A stretch of 5,470 bases of DNA from an uncultured Bacilli bacterium. Its GTDB lineage: Bacteria > Bacillota_I > Bacilli_A > RF39 > UBA660. The stretch lies in contig CAJTSN010000071.1 of assembly GCA_910578745.1 (NCBI GenBank), forward strand, positions 1 to 5,470, read 5' to 3'. A program made the position numbers and the translations under genes. The notes beneath the pieces are model-generated. The model searched no databases. It saw only the letters and a program-made list of their open reading frames with translations, and was not told the origin of the DNA. Of this stretch, positions 4,616 to 5,470 are shown piece after piece (the first letter of the stretch is position 1; each line of letters opens with the position of its first letter).

Positions 4616-5440
4616 ATGAAAGAATATAAAACAAGTGAACAATTATTAGAATATTTATCGGATAAAGGGGTATTGATAAATGATAAAGTTAAAGCATTAA
4701 ATCTTTTGAGGAAGTATTCTTATTATTCAATAGTTAATACATACAAAGATGTTTTTAAAGATTCTAATGGTAATTATAAAAATAATGTTACATTTGATGA
4801 ATTATATTCTTTATATGATTTTGATAAAAACATAAGAGCAATATTTCTAAAATATATATTAGAAATTGAAACAATAATAAAATCATTATTAGCTGAACTT
4901 ATATCTTCTAAATATGGCATAAAAGATTATTTAGTATCTTCAAATTATGATCAAACGATTAGTGAAGTTATAATTAATGATTCTATATCAAAAATAAATG
5001 ATGAAATAAATAAACAAAATAATAAGCATGAAGCAGTAACGCATTATTTAAATTTTTACGGATTTGTACCACCATTTGTATTAACTAAAATACTTACACT
5101 TGGGGAACTTAGCAGATTATATACGATGTTAACACAAACTGATAGACAAGCTATCAGTAAAGAGTTTAAATTATCTGATAAGGTATTAAAACAAGTTATT
5201 CAAAATATGACTATGATCAGAAATATATGTGCTCATAATGATAGATTGTTCTCTTTTCATAGTAAATTCTTGATTTCGTTTAAATATATTGATAAAACTT
5301 ATTTAAATAAAGATAAATCTACTAATCTGTATATGATAATGAAATCAATGCAATGCTTATTAGATGAAGAAAAATCTAATGAATTTGAAAAAAGTATAAC
5401 ATTAGAAATTAATAAATTTGGTGTTAGGATAGATATATAG
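4616..5440 (+). CDS. abiF: Abi_2 (AbiD/AbiF) family abortive-infection protein with HEPN RNase motif
   Basis: A 274-residue soluble protein of the Abi_2 family (PF07751), phage abortive-infection proteins now regarded as HEPN ribonucleases. The N-terminal part has KYSYYSIVNTYKDVF (33-47), followed by FDELYSLYDFDKNIRAIFLK (60-79), the family's most recognisable stretch, and a long helix IEIETIIKSLL. The middle has VPPFVLTKILTLGELSRLY (151-169). The catalytic signature is R202-N-I-C-A-H207, the HEPN R-x4-H motif, within MIRNICAHNDRLF. The length is typical for the family (about 270-320) and all expected landmarks are present, so it looks intact. ATG 4616 has AGGAGG 6 nt upstream. A consensus promoter and a small terminator-type RNA precede it with no protein antitoxin beside it, which suggests RNA-based control. 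The symbol is given for family membership; AbiD and AbiF are close relatives. Codon use is strongly AT-rich, fitting acquired defence DNA. Confidence 0.92.
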   Translation: MKEYKTSEQLLEYLSDKGVLINDKVKALNLLRKYSYYSIVNTYKDVFKDSNGNYKNNVTFDELYSLYDFDKNIRAIFLKYILEIETIIKSLLAELISSKYGIKDYLVSSNYDQTISEVIINDSISKINDEINKQNNKHEAVTHYLNFYGFVPPFVLTKILTLGELSRLYTMLTQTDRQAISKEFKLSDKVLKQVIQNMTMIRNICAHNDRLFSFHSKFLISFKYIDKTYLNKDKSTNLYMIMKSMQCLLDEEKSNEFEKSITLEINKFGVRIDI

Positions 5441-5468
5441 ACACGAAAATCTTGAGTAATGGTATACT
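5438..5468 (+). promoter_or_regulatory. Possible promoter for a gene beyond the window
   Basis: TATACT (5463-5468) is preceded by TG at 5460-5461. TAGACA (5438-5443) lies 19 bp upstream, a slightly long spacer. Its layout resembles the extended -10 promoter near 200. It would start transcription just outside the window. No terminator is visible after the abi stop, so read-through is also possible. Confidence 0.35.
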
Positions 5469-5470
5469 AG

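Noticed and set aside
1..5470. CRISPR arrays, tRNA or rRNA genes
   Set aside because: No regularly spaced direct repeats, cloverleaf-like sequences or rRNA-like conserved blocks were seen on either strand.

Overview
The window is AT-rich DNA from a low-GC Gram-positive bacterium (Bacillota). This rests on strong AGGAGG-type ribosome binding sites, a CIRCE heat-shock operator, a Firmicutes-style penicillin-binding carboxypeptidase, and a run of extended -10 promoters (TGnTATAAT-like). The standard bacterial code fits: UGA ends a plausible small gene and Trp is read from UGG. A cell wall is implied by the carboxypeptidase, so this is not a true mollicute. I cannot name the genus.

Layout. Positions 1-134 hold the broken tail of a transposase-like reading frame. 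An extended -10 promoter then drives a GNAT acetyltransferase of the COG3981 type (262-780). A second extended -10 promoter precedes an 11-codon leader ORF (866-901) and an unrecognised cysteine-rich protein with a zinc-ribbon pattern (931-1596). A 38-codon basic mini-gene (1652-1768) overlaps by 4 bp a DacA/DacF-type D-Ala-D-Ala carboxypeptidase (1765-3003). That gene ends in a bidirectional terminator shared with a convergent small heat-shock protein gene, hsp20 (3035-3460, minus). The hsp20 promoter has consensus hexamers and a near-perfect CIRCE element lying over its -35 box, so HrcA control is likely.

Positions 3564-3956 hold no gene I can support. Then comes decayed DNA: the C-terminal 70 or so codons of an ABC transporter permease on the minus strand, with its terminator still intact (3959-4243), and a plus-strand relic (4273-4528) that can be restored by two single-base insertions and an ATA-to-ATG start.

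The most interesting locus starts exactly where that relic stops. A consensus promoter (TTGACA, 17 bp, TATAAA) would produce a roughly 44-nt RNA made of one stem-loop and a U8 tract. Directly after the U-tract come AGGAGG and the start of an Abi_2 (AbiD/AbiF) family protein (4616-5440) carrying the HEPN RNase motif R-x4-H. The order promoter, small structured RNA, terminator, toxin resembles RNA-antitoxin loci such as ToxIN. It also fits the described association of a structured 'abiF' RNA with Abi_2 genes. I read it as a phage-defence or toxin-antitoxin unit inserted in, or surviving within, a degraded accessory region.
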